NCBI RefSeq assembly: GCF_019904135.1
Contig: NZ_JAIOGQ010000028.1
Coordinates: forward strand, 1 to 60,880
Reading direction: 5' to 3'
DNA from: Paenibacillus caui
GTDB lineage: Bacteria; Bacillota; Bacilli; Paenibacillales; Paenibacillaceae
Length of the DNA stretch: 60,880 nt
Shown here piece after piece: positions 17,159 to 25,019 of this stretch (the stretch's first letter is position 1; the number at the start of each line of letters is the position of its first letter). The position numbers and the translations under genes are program-made. Under the pieces are notes generated by a model. It was not told the DNA's origin, searched no databases, and saw only the letters and a list, made by a program, of their open reading frames with translations.

Positions 17159-17261
17159 GAACGATTGCGTAAGAAGCGGCAGCGGTCGCCTTTGTCACCG
17201 GATTTTACCCGCTTACGGGAATTTAAAAAATCCGGTGACAACAGCGATTGGAGCAACGTTC
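17159..17261. repeat. Nested inverted-repeat intergenic element
   Basis: TTGTCACCGGATTTT (17192-17206) and AAAATCCGGTGACAA (17227-17241) form a perfect 15-bp stem with a smaller CCCG/CGGG hairpin in the loop. Outside it, GAACGATTGC (17159-17168) and GCAACGTTC (17253-17261) are near-inverted. The 16926-17303 interval has no convincing gene. The nested design suggests a dispersed REP- or MITE-like element. Confidence 0.6.
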
Positions 17262-17303
17262 GACCTCGGGAGCGTTCGTAAGAACACTAAGTCTACATTT
17301 TTA

Positions 17304-17642
17304 CTATTCGATAATTTCGCAGTCCGTCAATTCCGTCATTCTGGCAACCCCTGTCAGCTGCATTTTTAAAATCGGATTTTCGGAAATCCGGAAGATGACT
17401 TTTTTGAAGCCGCCGTTTTTGTACAGCTCAAAGCAGTGGCCTAGATGCGGAAGGGAGTCGGGTGCGGAAAACTCCAGTCTGGTGCAGTCAATATCGATGG
17501 TATATTCCGGTATGGAGATGTCCGCCACACTGTGATAATAGGCTTCGATCGAAGCCTTGCCGTCTGCAGGCGAAAAATTTCCTTCGACCGAAATATTCAT
17601 GATTTTAGAAGCTTTATTGATCTGAATGTTAAACTTCCCCAT
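17304..17642 (-). CDS. Small STAS-like protein, paralogue 2 (behind Spo0A-like boxes)
   Basis: A 112-residue soluble protein, paralogous to the 18891-19232 product along its whole length (shared IDIDCT, SAPDSLP/SAPESLP, CFELYK, GFKKV, NPILKMQL). The alternation of short strands and helices and the central IDIDCTRL strand suggest a STAS-like alpha/beta fold, but I cannot assign a family. It keeps a Cys in the IDIDCT strand and one in the HCFELYK helix. It is separated from the KASIII-like gene by a terminator and has its own leader with three Spo0A-box-like sites and a GGAGG RBS. A partner or regulatory role with the neighbouring enzymes is inference. Confidence 0.75.
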   Translation of the reverse strand: MGKFNIQINKASKIMNISVEGNFSPADGKASIEAYYHSVADISIPEYTIDIDCTRLEFSAPDSLPHLGHCFELYKNGGFKKVIFRISENPILKMQLTGVARMTELTDCEIIE

Positions 17643-17763
17643 AACAATTCCTCCAAATTATGTAGATACAGCTCGTGTTCGTTCCGATTGTTGTGCACCA
17701 TGGATAGGAATCAATATGTGCTTCGGCAAATTCTACTAGCTTTCTCTAATAATATACTATTTA

Positions 17764-17801
17764 TTCGACAAATTTTCGACTGTTTTTTTATTTGTTCGAC
17801 A
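17764..17801 (-). promoter_or_regulatory. Cluster of Spo0A-box-like sites
   Basis: On the minus strand TTTGTCGAAC (core 17795-17801) and TTTGTCGAAT (core 17764-17770) match the Spo0A box core TGTCGAA exactly; AGTCGAA (17775-17781) has one mismatch. They lie about 125-160 bases before the ATG at 17642, just upstream of an AT-rich TATATTAT sequence that could be the -10. Confidence 0.65.
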
Positions 17802-17830
17802 AAAATCGAGCCGTTTGTTTTTCACAAAAA

Positions 17831-17864
17831 AATAGAGCATCAGACTTTTGTCCGATACTCTATT
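17831..17864 (-). terminator. Terminator after the KASIII-like gene
   Basis: AATAGAG-ATC-GAC (17831-17845) pairs with GTC-GAT-CTCTATT (17850-17864), with two single mismatches, and is followed on the minus strand by TTTTTTTGTG. It ends the riboswitch-led operon 20 bases after the stop codon. Confidence 0.8.
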
Positions 17865-17884
17865 CTACAACTAATGCCGAAATT

Positions 17885-18874
17885 TTAGTACTGCAGCAAG
17901 AGGCTTACATTTTGCCACCCGGCCCCAACTGTCCAGAACACGAGGTAATCGCCCCGTTTCACTTTCCCTGCCTGTACCGCCTCGTAAAGCGCCAGGAGAG
18001 GACTTGTTGAAGCAGTATACCCATATTTGTCACCGATATAAACCACTTTATCCATATCAAGCCCGAGACTTTCGGAAACCCGCTTGATATTGCCGATGGT
18101 GAATTGGGAGAACATAAAGCCTCCGATTTCCTCTTTGTCCATGTTGTTGCGTTCCAATAAAATCTTGATGGAGTTGATGGCGGATTCCGCGCAAACCGAA
18201 TCATCGAATGGCGTGAACTCAACCTGCGCGTCCTTGGCTGTATATTCCTCACGGTATAAATTCGACAAACCGTGCGCAGGGAACAGGGAATTGTCGATAA
18301 CGGACGTATCGGTTTGATAGACGGAGTCGATCAATCCGCGGGTTCCTTCAGCCTGCTCCAGAATAACCGCAACTGCCGATTCCGCAAAATTGGAATAATA
18401 GACCGGCTGCTCCGGACTGTGGACCGAAAGATAGTCGCCGCCAACGACAAGCGCGCGCTCCACCCGGGGATTGGAAGCCATGTAACGGCAGGCCTGCTCG
18501 ATCGCAACGAGCATTCCGGCACAGTTGGCATTGATATCAAAGCAGATGGTTGAGAGGTCGCCGCCGAGTAGGCTATGCAGCTTCAGCGCATTGCTCGGGA
18601 GCAAATACTCCGGCGTTTGGGAAGTAAAGATGATCAGATCCACATCTTTTGCCTGCAGTCCGGTTTTATCCAGCACCAGCTTCGATGCCTGCACGGCCAT
18701 AGTCAGCGTATTTTCTTCGGGATTATCGATAATAAAACGCTTATTACGGCCCAGAGCTGTTACCAGTCCTGTAACATCCGTACCTCTTTCCGCAAAATAG
18801 TTAATGAAGTATTCGTTATCCACTTCATTTGCCGGATGATAGATTTGAATATCGCGAATTTGCACACCTCTCAT
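17885..18874 (-). CDS. FabH/KASIII-like protein lacking catalytic His and Asn
   Basis: A 329-residue thiolase-fold protein. The nucleophile Cys118 is present in DINANCAGM, matching the FabH active-site context. The FabH PHQAN motif aligns to FSQFT (residues 255-259), so the catalytic His is Ser; HGNTSAAS aligns to YGYTASTS (284-291), so the Asn is Tyr. The C-terminal VGAGW matches the FabH glycine loop. Normal decarboxylative condensation needs all three residues, so this is probably an acyl-transfer, hydrolysis or scaffold relative, as in CerJ- or PqsB-type divergent members. I chose ATG 18874 because AAGGAG lies 8 bases upstream; ATG 18880 is too close. It lies 16 bases after the STAS-like gene. 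Confidence 0.85.
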   Translation of the reverse strand: MRGVQIRDIQIYHPANEVDNEYFINYFAERGTDVTGLVTALGRNKRFIIDNPEENTLTMAVQASKLVLDKTGLQAKDVDLIIFTSQTPEYLLPSNALKLHSLLGGDLSTICFDINANCAGMLVAIEQACRYMASNPRVERALVVGGDYLSVHSPEQPVYYSNFAESAVAVILEQAEGTRGLIDSVYQTDTSVIDNSLFPAHGLSNLYREEYTAKDAQVEFTPFDDSVCAESAINSIKILLERNNMDKEEIGGFMFSQFTIGNIKRVSESLGLDMDKVVYIGDKYGYTASTSPLLALYEAVQAGKVKRGDYLVFWTVGAGWQNVSLLLQY

Positions 18875-18890
18875 AGTCATCTCTCCTTAT

Positions 18891-19232
18891 TTATTGTTCA
18901 ATAATTTCGTAGCTGTCCATTTTTACGGAACGTGCAACGCGCGCGAGCTGCATTTTCAGAATCGGATTTTTAGCAATGCGCATAGTGACTTTCTTAAAGC
19001 CGTCTTTCTTGTACAGCTCAAAGCAGCCTTCCAGCAGCGGAAGCGACTCCGGTGCGGAAACATTCAGTTTGGTGCAGTCGATGTCAATTTCATAGTCCGG
19101 AACGGAAAGGCCGGAAATGGTTTTTTGGTAGGCCTGAATGGATGCTTTGCCGTCTTCCGGCGTAAACGTTCCTTCCACCTCGGCATTCAAAATTTTTGCC
19201 GCTTGGTTGATGCTCAGATTAAAGCTTCCCAT
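18891..19232 (-). CDS. Small STAS-like protein, paralogue 1
   Basis: A 113-residue soluble protein (MGSFNLSINQAAKILNAEVE) with a central YEIDIDCTKLNVSAPESLP strand and a GFKKVTMRIAKNPILKMQL segment. It lies between the ThDP enzyme (71 bases upstream) and the KASIII-like gene (16 bases downstream), all on the minus strand, with GGAGGAATT before the ATG. The STAS-like fold is my reading of strand pattern only. Its copy at 17304-17642 is under a different promoter, so the two may be exchangeable subunits or switch proteins for the same enzymes (inference). Confidence 0.78.
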   Translation of the reverse strand: MGSFNLSINQAAKILNAEVEGTFTPEDGKASIQAYQKTISGLSVPDYEIDIDCTKLNVSAPESLPLLEGCFELYKKDGFKKVTMRIAKNPILKMQLARVARSVKMDSYEIIEQ

Positions 19233-19303
19233 GATGATAATTCCTCCAATAGTTATAGTAATATTATTAATGAATCAAGCTAAAGGTAATTTACAGGGTT
19301 CTT

Positions 19304-20941
19304 CTATTTCTTGAGCGCCTTCAGACGATCCAGAATGGGAGCCGGTTCACTGCCGTCCGTAATGACTTCAATAATGCATGGCCCTCCCATCTCTCTGATG
19401 AATCCCGGAATTTCTTCCATATCTTCCAGACGCTCTACGGACATCGATCTTACCCCTGCGACGCGCATCATATCGGTAATGGAGATCCGCTCCTGCTTGT
19501 AATCCGGCATCGTCCGATTGTACAAAAATTTCTGTCCGCGTTCGACATAGGAAAGCATCGCGTTATTAATAATGAAGTAAATGACTGGCAGTTTGTACTC
19601 CTTGGCTGTCAATACTTCGGTGCCATTCATGAAAAATGAACCGTCCCCGGCGATCACCGCAACCGGGTGGCTTTGATCCGCCAGATAAAGCCCTGGCCCC
19701 CCAGCCATTGCCGATCCCATGGCCCCATAGTTCAGATTGATTTCAAAGTCGCCCCCTGCAGGAACCTCCAGGTATTTCACGACAAAGTTGGTGAATTCCC
19801 CGATATCGCAAGCATAGCGGGTATCGTTTGGCATCACCGTTTTCAGCTTCTCCAGGAAAAGACGCAGCGACAGGCCCGTATGATTCAGTTCATAGGCTTC
19901 ATTAAGCGGATACGGCTTCCGGAAAGCAGCCGCCGATGGCTTTACATGCTCTATAAGATAAGGAACCGCGTCTCTGAGATCCGCCTGAACCGGCACATCC
20001 GACTTAAAGACTTTGCCGAGTTCCTTCGGATCGCGGTCAACATGAATGACCTTGCGGCCTTCTACCAGCACTTCATTAAAGTTGCATGTCGACGATTCGC
20101 CAAGGCTTGTCCCCAGGATCAAAATGCAGGATGCCTGGTCGGAAGTGACGTAATCCATCGCCGCGTCGGTGCTCGAAAATCCGTAGTTCCCAAGGTTAAG
20201 CGGGAAATCAGCCGGAATAATCCCTTTCGCCGATGGCGTCGTAATAATAGGCCACTGCAATCGTTCGCTAAGCCGCATAATATCTTGCGCTGCCGAGCGT
20301 CCGCCGCGTCCAACCATAATGAGTCCCTGAGCTGCCTGATTCAGAAGACCTACCGCCCGGTCCAGCTCCGCCGCGTTGAAGGACACTTTTTGCAGAGCGG
20401 ATGCATCCGGGGCGGCAGGGAGGATAGCCGGTGCTTCCATCCGCTGCACATCGATCGGAACAGATATATGTACTGGGCCAAAAGGAGGCGTAAGCGCGAT
20501 TCTTACCGCCTTATCCAGCTCGGTCATGACATCGGATTCGTTCATTACCGTGTTGCTGTACTTGGTAATAGGTCTGACAATATCCTGTGCGTCCATCTCC
20601 TGGATGGCCCCCTTGCCGATCTGCCACCGGTTCACGTAACCGGTAATAACTAGCAGCGGAGCTTTGGCGCGCATCGCGTCGGCAATGCCGTTCATCATGT
20701 TGCTGACGCCGACCGCTCCGGCTCCGGCGCAAACGGCAAGCTTTCCTGAATGACTGGCATACCTGGCAGCCATGTAGGCTGCTCCGGCTTCATTTTTCGT
20801 AATCACCGGTTTAATATCGACATCAATGAGCGCATCATAAATCGGACCAATGATCCCGGCCGGAATTCCGAAAATGCACTCTACTCCGGTTTCCTTCAAA
20901 TACTTAAGTATGGCTTCGGCAATATTCATATTCGCTGGCAT
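19304..20941 (-). CDS. ThDP-dependent acetolactate-synthase-like enzyme
   Basis: A 545-residue enzyme of the IlvB/pyruvate-decarboxylase superfamily. The N-terminal PYR domain has the cofactor-activating Glu51 (TKNEAGAAYMA), the central domain follows, and the PP domain has the ThDP motif GDG (432-434) with NN at 459-460. Such enzymes join or cleave 2-oxoacids to acyloins or aldehydes. No ilvN small subunit or branched-chain gene is near, so ordinary valine synthesis is unlikely. The start ATG 20941 is only 4 bases after the GAF stop, with GGAG between; ATG 20929 is an alternative. Beside a KASIII-like and two signalling proteins, it probably makes a dedicated small molecule (inference). Confidence 0.88.
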   Translation of the reverse strand: MPANMNIAEAILKYLKETGVECIFGIPAGIIGPIYDALIDVDIKPVITKNEAGAAYMAARYASHSGKLAVCAGAGAVGVSNMMNGIADAMRAKAPLLVITGYVNRWQIGKGAIQEMDAQDIVRPITKYSNTVMNESDVMTELDKAVRIALTPPFGPVHISVPIDVQRMEAPAILPAAPDASALQKVSFNAAELDRAVGLLNQAAQGLIMVGRGGRSAAQDIMRLSERLQWPIITTPSAKGIIPADFPLNLGNYGFSSTDAAMDYVTSDQASCILILGTSLGESSTCNFNEVLVEGRKVIHVDRDPKELGKVFKSDVPVQADLRDAVPYLIEHVKPSAAAFRKPYPLNEAYELNHTGLSLRLFLEKLKTVMPNDTRYACDIGEFTNFVVKYLEVPAGGDFEINLNYGAMGSAMAGGPGLYLADQSHPVAVIAGDGSFFMNGTEVLTAKEYKLPVIYFIINNAMLSYVERGQKFLYNRTMPDYKQERISITDMMRVAGVRSMSVERLEDMEEIPGFIREMGGPCIIEVITDGSEPAPILDRLKALKK

Positions 20942-20945
20942 CTCC

Positions 20946-21374
20946 TCATCCTATAGTTTGAAATGCATTCTTTACCAGTGATTCCACAAGCCCGATCTCT
21001 TCTTCGGAGAAAAAGTGCAGTTTGCCGATCGAGGCGACCACTACAATGCCCTGCACCGCTCCGTCCTCCATGACGGGTACCACCAGGATGCTGTCGATCC
21101 CGAACAGGAAAAACTCTTCTGCTGAACGAGGATCATTTTTGACATCCTGTACCACTGCCGTTTGGGGATGAGCCATCATTTCACGAAGCAGCCGGTCATG
21201 CTGAATATAAACCGGGTTTTGGGCATGAACGCTTTTCCACTTCTCTACGCCGAGATGGTCCGTCTTTGTTTTTAATACAGGACTCAAATGGCCATCCCTG
21301 ATTTCATGATAGGCTATATCGGCTACACCGGTAAGGCGCTCCAGCTCTTCGAACAATAAAGCCAAACGTTCCAT
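20946..21374 (-). CDS. Stand-alone GAF domain protein
   Basis: A 142-residue single GAF domain: HDRLLREMMAHPQTAVVQDV, then DPRSAEEFFLFGIDSILVVP and GIVVVASIGKLHFFSEEEIG are the typical strand-helix signatures. There is no output domain, so it should act through a partner; the adjacent chemoreceptor-like protein or ThDP enzyme are candidates. GAF domains bind small molecules such as cyclic nucleotides, 2-oxoacids or haem; the ligand is not evident. GGAGGAG precedes ATG 21374. Its stop is separated from the ThDP start by GGAG only, implying coupling. A second sigma-D-like promoter lies in the 130-base gap upstream. Confidence 0.85.
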   Translation of the reverse strand: MERLALLFEELERLTGVADIAYHEIRDGHLSPVLKTKTDHLGVEKWKSVHAQNPVYIQHDRLLREMMAHPQTAVVQDVKNDPRSAEEFFLFGIDSILVVPVMEDGAVQGIVVVASIGKLHFFSEEEIGLVESLVKNAFQTIG

Positions 21375-21432
21375 TCTCTACTCCTCCTTTGGTGGCTGCA
21401 CTGAATTTTTCTATCGTCAGGGTACGTCTAGT

Positions 21433-21460
21433 ATATCGGACAAAAGGAGAAATTTGGTTA
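21433..21460 (-). promoter_or_regulatory. Possible internal sigma-D promoter before the GAF gene
   Basis: Minus strand TAAC (21457-21460), 16-base spacer, TCCGATAT (21433-21440): 7 of 8 matches to the sigma-D -10 GCCGATAT. It lies ~60 bases before the GAF ATG. It would allow the enzyme genes to be made without passing the riboswitch. Confidence 0.5.
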
Positions 21461-21504
21461 TATTTTCAAGAATTCCCGCAAACAGAATGAAAATAATAAT
21501 TTTT

Positions 21505-22767
21505 TTAATTTGAATACTTGCTGAGCAGCGTCTTCAGCCTTTCCGCTTCCTTTTCAAGCTGTCTGGATGACTCCAGCGTTTCTTCCATAGCGGTCAACTG
21601 CTCATCCGAGCATGCCGCGATCTCTTTCGTGCCGGCCAGATTCTGTTCGGTGATCTCAAGAGTTTGTCTTACGGAGTCCAGAATCTGCTCGCTGCTTGCG
21701 CTGATCTGTTCCGTCACCGCCGATACCTCCTGGACTCTTGAAGATACTTGTTCGGCCAGATGAACGATTTGGTTAAAGGAATCCCCCGCTTCCGTAACCA
21801 GCCCGCTTCCGGTTTCCACTTCTGCCATAACCCGCCCCATAGCAGCGATCGATTCCCTAGAACCGGTTCTGATATGAGCGACCGTATCCGCAATTTCCTT
21901 GGCGGATGCCGACGACTGTTCCGCCAGCTTGCGAATTTCGCCGGCAACGACCGAGAACCCCCGGCCATATTCGCCTGCTCTTGCCGCCTCAATAGCCGCG
22001 TTCAGCGCCAATAGATTGATCTGGTTGGCAATTTCCGAAATCAGCAGCGTAATTCTGTCGATCTCTGCCGTACGCAAATCCAAATGGTTTACCGTTTCGG
22101 AAGAAGCAACGGCTGTTTCGTAAATGATGCTGATTTGGTCGACCAGACGATTGATCAGCTCATTCCCTGCATTCGCCTGTGCGGCTGCTTCCGTTGCTTC
22201 CTGGGCGACGCCCTGCGAAGATTCTGCAATGTGCTCCATGCCTTTGCCGACTTCTTCAAGCATCAGCTTGTTGCCGCGGGCACTCTCGACGAGCTGCTCG
22301 CTTCCTTCGGAAATCATTTTGATGGACTCCGCAACCCCGACAACCATATCCGTACAAAACTCCATATTGCTTGATAAATCCTTGGACGTGCCGGCTACCT
22401 TTGCGGACATCTCCCTCATATGATCGATGAGTTCCTTCAGTTGCCCCCCGATTTGCTGAAAGTGGACGGCAAGCTCGCTAAACTCGGCGTCATCCTCGAC
22501 CTCCGCATCCGAGGATAAATTGCCTTCCGCCATGTCTTTCACATGCTCTGACATTCGCTTGATCGCCTTGATCATTTGATTGGCAATGAAAAAGGCCTCC
22601 AAAGCGCTGAGTACGATGAACAGTACGATCATGGATACGGTGCCCCAGGCGCTTGTAAAGCCGAGTTTATAAAAAATGAGGGCAAACACAATCGATAAAG
22701 CTACAGGTCCCGCAGCCAGCAATATGAACTTGCGGATAAAACCCCTTTTGAATGGTAATCGTTTCAA
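21505..22767 (-). CDS. Methyl-accepting chemotaxis-like protein with minimal extracellular part
   Basis: A 420-residue receptor. Two membrane helices (about 12-31 and 43-64) are separated by only ~10 residues ([10 protein letters not shown]), so there is no ligand-binding ectodomain. A HAMP-like region follows ([20 protein letters not shown]), then a cytoplasmic coiled coil with the conserved hairpin [20 protein letters not shown] and [19 protein letters not shown]. It lacks a C-terminal CheR tether. The start is TTG 22767 after AAAGGAGTAAGGG. It is the first gene after the c-di-GMP riboswitch and sigma-D-like promoter. The stimulus must be intracellular, membrane-borne or brought by a partner such as the adjacent GAF protein (inference). 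Confidence 0.9.
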   Translation of the reverse strand: MKRLPFKRGFIRKFILLAAGPVALSIVFALIFYKLGFTSAWGTVSMIVLFIVLSALEAFFIANQMIKAIKRMSEHVKDMAEGNLSSDAEVEDDAEFSELAVHFQQIGGQLKELIDHMREMSAKVAGTSKDLSSNMEFCTDMVVGVAESIKMISEGSEQLVESARGNKLMLEEVGKGMEHIAESSQGVAQEATEAAAQANAGNELINRLVDQISIIYETAVASSETVNHLDLRTAEIDRITLLISEIANQINLLALNAAIEAARAGEYGRGFSVVAGEIRKLAEQSSASAKEIADTVAHIRTGSRESIAAMGRVMAEVETGSGLVTEAGDSFNQIVHLAEQVSSRVQEVSAVTEQISASSEQILDSVRQTLEITEQNLAGTKEIAACSDEQLTAMEETLESSRQLEKEAERLKTLLSKYSN

Positions 22768-22835
22768 GACCCTTACTCCTTTGCTTGTTTTAGTATCACC
22801 GCGACCGTTTAAGCGTATGGCTGCTCTCCTTCAGG

Positions 22836-22863
22836 AAAAAAAAAAGACTTTCATGAGAAAGTC
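22836..22863 (-). terminator. Riboswitch expression-platform terminator
   Basis: GACTTTC (22846-22852) pairs with GAAAGTC (22857-22863) around a 4-base loop, extended by flanking bases, and is followed on the minus strand by ten T residues (22836-22845). It lies between the c-di-GMP aptamer and the first gene. Confidence 0.85.
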
Positions 22864-22901
22864 CGGCGGCCAAACAAAAGAAACATACAGGAAACATAAG
22901 G

Positions 22902-22981
22902 TTGGCAGCCCGGCGGTCATGGTTCGAAAGAACTGTAGATCCGTGGTTTTGCGTCCCTGCCTTTCGGCCAGGTTTGCGATT
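22902..22981 (-). promoter_or_regulatory. Cyclic-di-GMP-I (GEMM) riboswitch aptamer
   Basis: On the minus strand the class I core is recognisable in order: GCAAACC, the CGAAAG tetraloop, GGGACGCAAAACCACGG, a variable hairpin, then CATGACCGCCGGG and CTGCC. Tetraloop and receptor are both present. One core base differs from consensus (CAAAACC for CAAAGCC). The terminator 40 bases downstream suggests control by termination. In this class many examples switch flagellar or chemotaxis genes off at high c-di-GMP; the direction here is inference. Confidence 0.87.
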
Positions 22982-23034
22982 TACATCTTAAATTGTTGGT
23001 ACTCCACATGATGAAGCAAAATAAGCTACTTAGT

Positions 23035-23061
23035 ATATCGGCTAATCGTCCCCATTTTTTC
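23035..23061 (-). promoter_or_regulatory. Sigma-D (motility) promoter of the riboswitch operon
   Basis: Minus strand GAAA (23058-23061), 15-base spacer, GCCGATAT (23035-23042), a perfect match to the B. subtilis sigma-D -10 and 3 of 4 for the -35 TAAA. Transcription would start about 45 bases before the c-di-GMP aptamer. Confidence 0.7.
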
Positions 23062-23194
23062 ACACTTTACGACATATTTCTTTTTCCGGCCATCTCTTTC
23101 GTGAATTTCGGTTTTCCAGGGCGGCTTGAAGATAAGCTCCGGCTTACATTAGAATAAACTAACAGGCTATTTCACACAGATTGGGGATCCGAGT

Positions 23195-24070
23195 TTGAAA
23201 ACATTCAAAAAAGTATATATCGAAATTACGAGCGTCTGTAATCTCGCATGCAGCTTCTGCCCGCAAACAGCCCGAAAAGCCAACTTCATGAAGCTGGATG
23301 TATTCAACAACATCCTGGACCAGATCAAGCCCCATACGAACCATATCTATCTCCACGTAAAAGGAGAGCCTCTTCTTCATCCCAAAATCGGCGAATTGCT
23401 TGATGCGAGCCATGCCAAAGGGTTTAAAGTCAATATTACGACCAACGGTACGCTGATTCATAAAGCCGGCCCCAAGATTTTGGGCAAACCGGCGCTCAGG
23501 CAGATGAATTTTTCGCTGCACAGCTTTGACGGACACGCCGGCTCGGAGAACCGTGAAGGTTATGTTGACGGTATTTTGGGATTTGCTCGCGAAGCCGTTA
23601 AGCACGGTGTTATCATCTCGTTCCGTTTGTGGAACCTGTCCGAAGACAATATGACGAATGCCCAGCGAAAGCGCAATCGCGAAACATTGGAAATGCTGGA
23701 GAAGGAATTCAATCTGGACTACAGGATTGAAGAGAAGGTCGAACCGGGCAAAGGTGTAAAAATCGCCAAAAATATTTACCTGAACCAGGATTATGAATTC
23801 CAGTGGCCGAGTCTTCAGGCGCCTGAAGATGACGGGAAAGGCTTCTGTCATGCGCTCCGCACCCAGGCCGGCGTTCTTGTCGACGGCACAGTCGTTCCTT
23901 GTTGTCTGGACGGTGAAGGGGTCATCAGTCTGGGCAATATCCATAGCGCACATTTTTCCGAAATTGTGGAAAGCGAACGGGCAAACAATCTGTTTTACGG
24001 TTTTTCCCGAAGAGAAGCAGTCGAGGAACTGTGCCGGAAATGCGGTTACCGCAAACGGTTTGGCGCTTAA
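23195..24070 (+). CDS. Radical SAM protein with SPASM-like C-terminal cysteines
   Basis: A 291-residue radical SAM enzyme. The [4Fe-4S] motif CNLACSFC is at residues about 14-21 (CxxxCxxC), followed by KGEPLLHP and the TTNGTLI strand. The C-terminal part has a second cysteine set (VVPCCLDGEGVISLGNI, then CRKCGYRK) as in SPASM proteins that modify peptides or small molecules. No precursor peptide gene is visible nearby. The start is TTG 23195 after GGGGA. It is divergent from the c-di-GMP operon and shares its ~430-base upstream region. The substrate is unknown. Confidence 0.85.
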   Translation: MKTFKKVYIEITSVCNLACSFCPQTARKANFMKLDVFNNILDQIKPHTNHIYLHVKGEPLLHPKIGELLDASHAKGFKVNITTNGTLIHKAGPKILGKPALRQMNFSLHSFDGHAGSENREGYVDGILGFAREAVKHGVIISFRLWNLSEDNMTNAQRKRNRETLEMLEKEFNLDYRIEEKVEPGKGVKIAKNIYLNQDYEFQWPSLQAPEDDGKGFCHALRTQAGVLVDGTVVPCCLDGEGVISLGNIHSAHFSEIVESERANNLFYGFSRREAVEELCRKCGYRKRFGA

Positions 24071-24189
24071 GAAAGGTTTGGGAGTTCATCTGTCCTGCTG
24101 TTTTTCGGTTTAGCTAAACAGGTATTAATTAGAAGGCGTTTTTTTGCATATGATATGCTCATGCGAAAATTAGCGGAGGAAGCTAAACG

Positions 24190-24996
24190 ATGAAACTGAC
24201 ACCTGAGGAGCGAATACAGCTTCACGGCTTTAACAACTTGACCAAATCCTTAAGCTTTAATATGTACGATATTTGTTATACGCGGACCAAGGAAGAACGG
24301 AAGGCTTATCTTGCATATATTGACGAGCAGTACAATGCCGACAGGCTCACGGCTATACTAAGCCATGTAGCGGAAATTATCGGCGCACATGTCCTTAATA
24401 TCGCCAAGCAGGATTACGAGCCCCAGGGCGCAAGCGTAACGATGCTGATTTCCGAAGGCCCTGTAGAGAGCGCGCCGAGCGAATCGTTTGAAGAAACCCC
24501 GGGACCTCTGCCAAGCTCGGTTGTGGTTCAATTGGACAAGAGTCATGTAACCGTTCATACGTATCCGGAGTATCATCCCGATGAAGGCATCAGCACCTTC
24601 CGCGCCGATATTGATGTATCGACTTGCGGGGAAATTTCGCCGCTTAAGGCGCTTAATTACCTGATTCATTCCTTTGACACGGATATCATGATCATGGATT
24701 ACCGCGTTCGCGGCTTCACGCGCGACATTAACGGCCACAAGCTATTTATCGACCATGAGATCAGCTCCATTCAGAACTTTATCCCGGATACGGTCAAAAA
24801 TATGTACGATATGATCGATGTGAACGTGTATCAGGAACATATTTTCCATACCAAGTGCAAACTCAAGCAGTTTGATCTCGATAATTATTTATTCGGATAT
24901 ACGAAGGATAAGCTCAGTACCGCCGAGCAGCAGGAAATTACCGAAAGACTGAAGCTGGAGATGGACGAGATTTATTACGGGAAAAATAGGGTCTGA
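24190..24996 (+). CDS. speD: S-adenosylmethionine decarboxylase proenzyme, E. coli type
   Basis: A 268-residue SpeD of the class 1 (E. coli) type, which makes decarboxylated SAM, the aminopropyl donor for spermidine. The proenzyme should cleave itself at the Lys-Ser bond in [16 protein letters not shown] (about residue 117), creating the pyruvoyl group on Ser. The end ([20 protein letters not shown]) is typical of this long class, not the ~125-residue B. subtilis form. It has a strong GGAGGAAG RBS and a terminator after it. No speE is adjacent, so the aminopropyltransferase is elsewhere. Confidence 0.93.
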   Translation: MKLTPEERIQLHGFNNLTKSLSFNMYDICYTRTKEERKAYLAYIDEQYNADRLTAILSHVAEIIGAHVLNIAKQDYEPQGASVTMLISEGPVESAPSESFEETPGPLPSSVVVQLDKSHVTVHTYPEYHPDEGISTFRADIDVSTCGEISPLKALNYLIHSFDTDIMIMDYRVRGFTRDINGHKLFIDHEISSIQNFIPDTVKNMYDMIDVNVYQEHIFHTKCKLKQFDLDNYLFGYTKDKLSTAEQQEITERLKLEMDEIYYGKNRV

Positions 24997-25019
24997 TCCT
25001 TAAAGTCCACCCGGCAATC

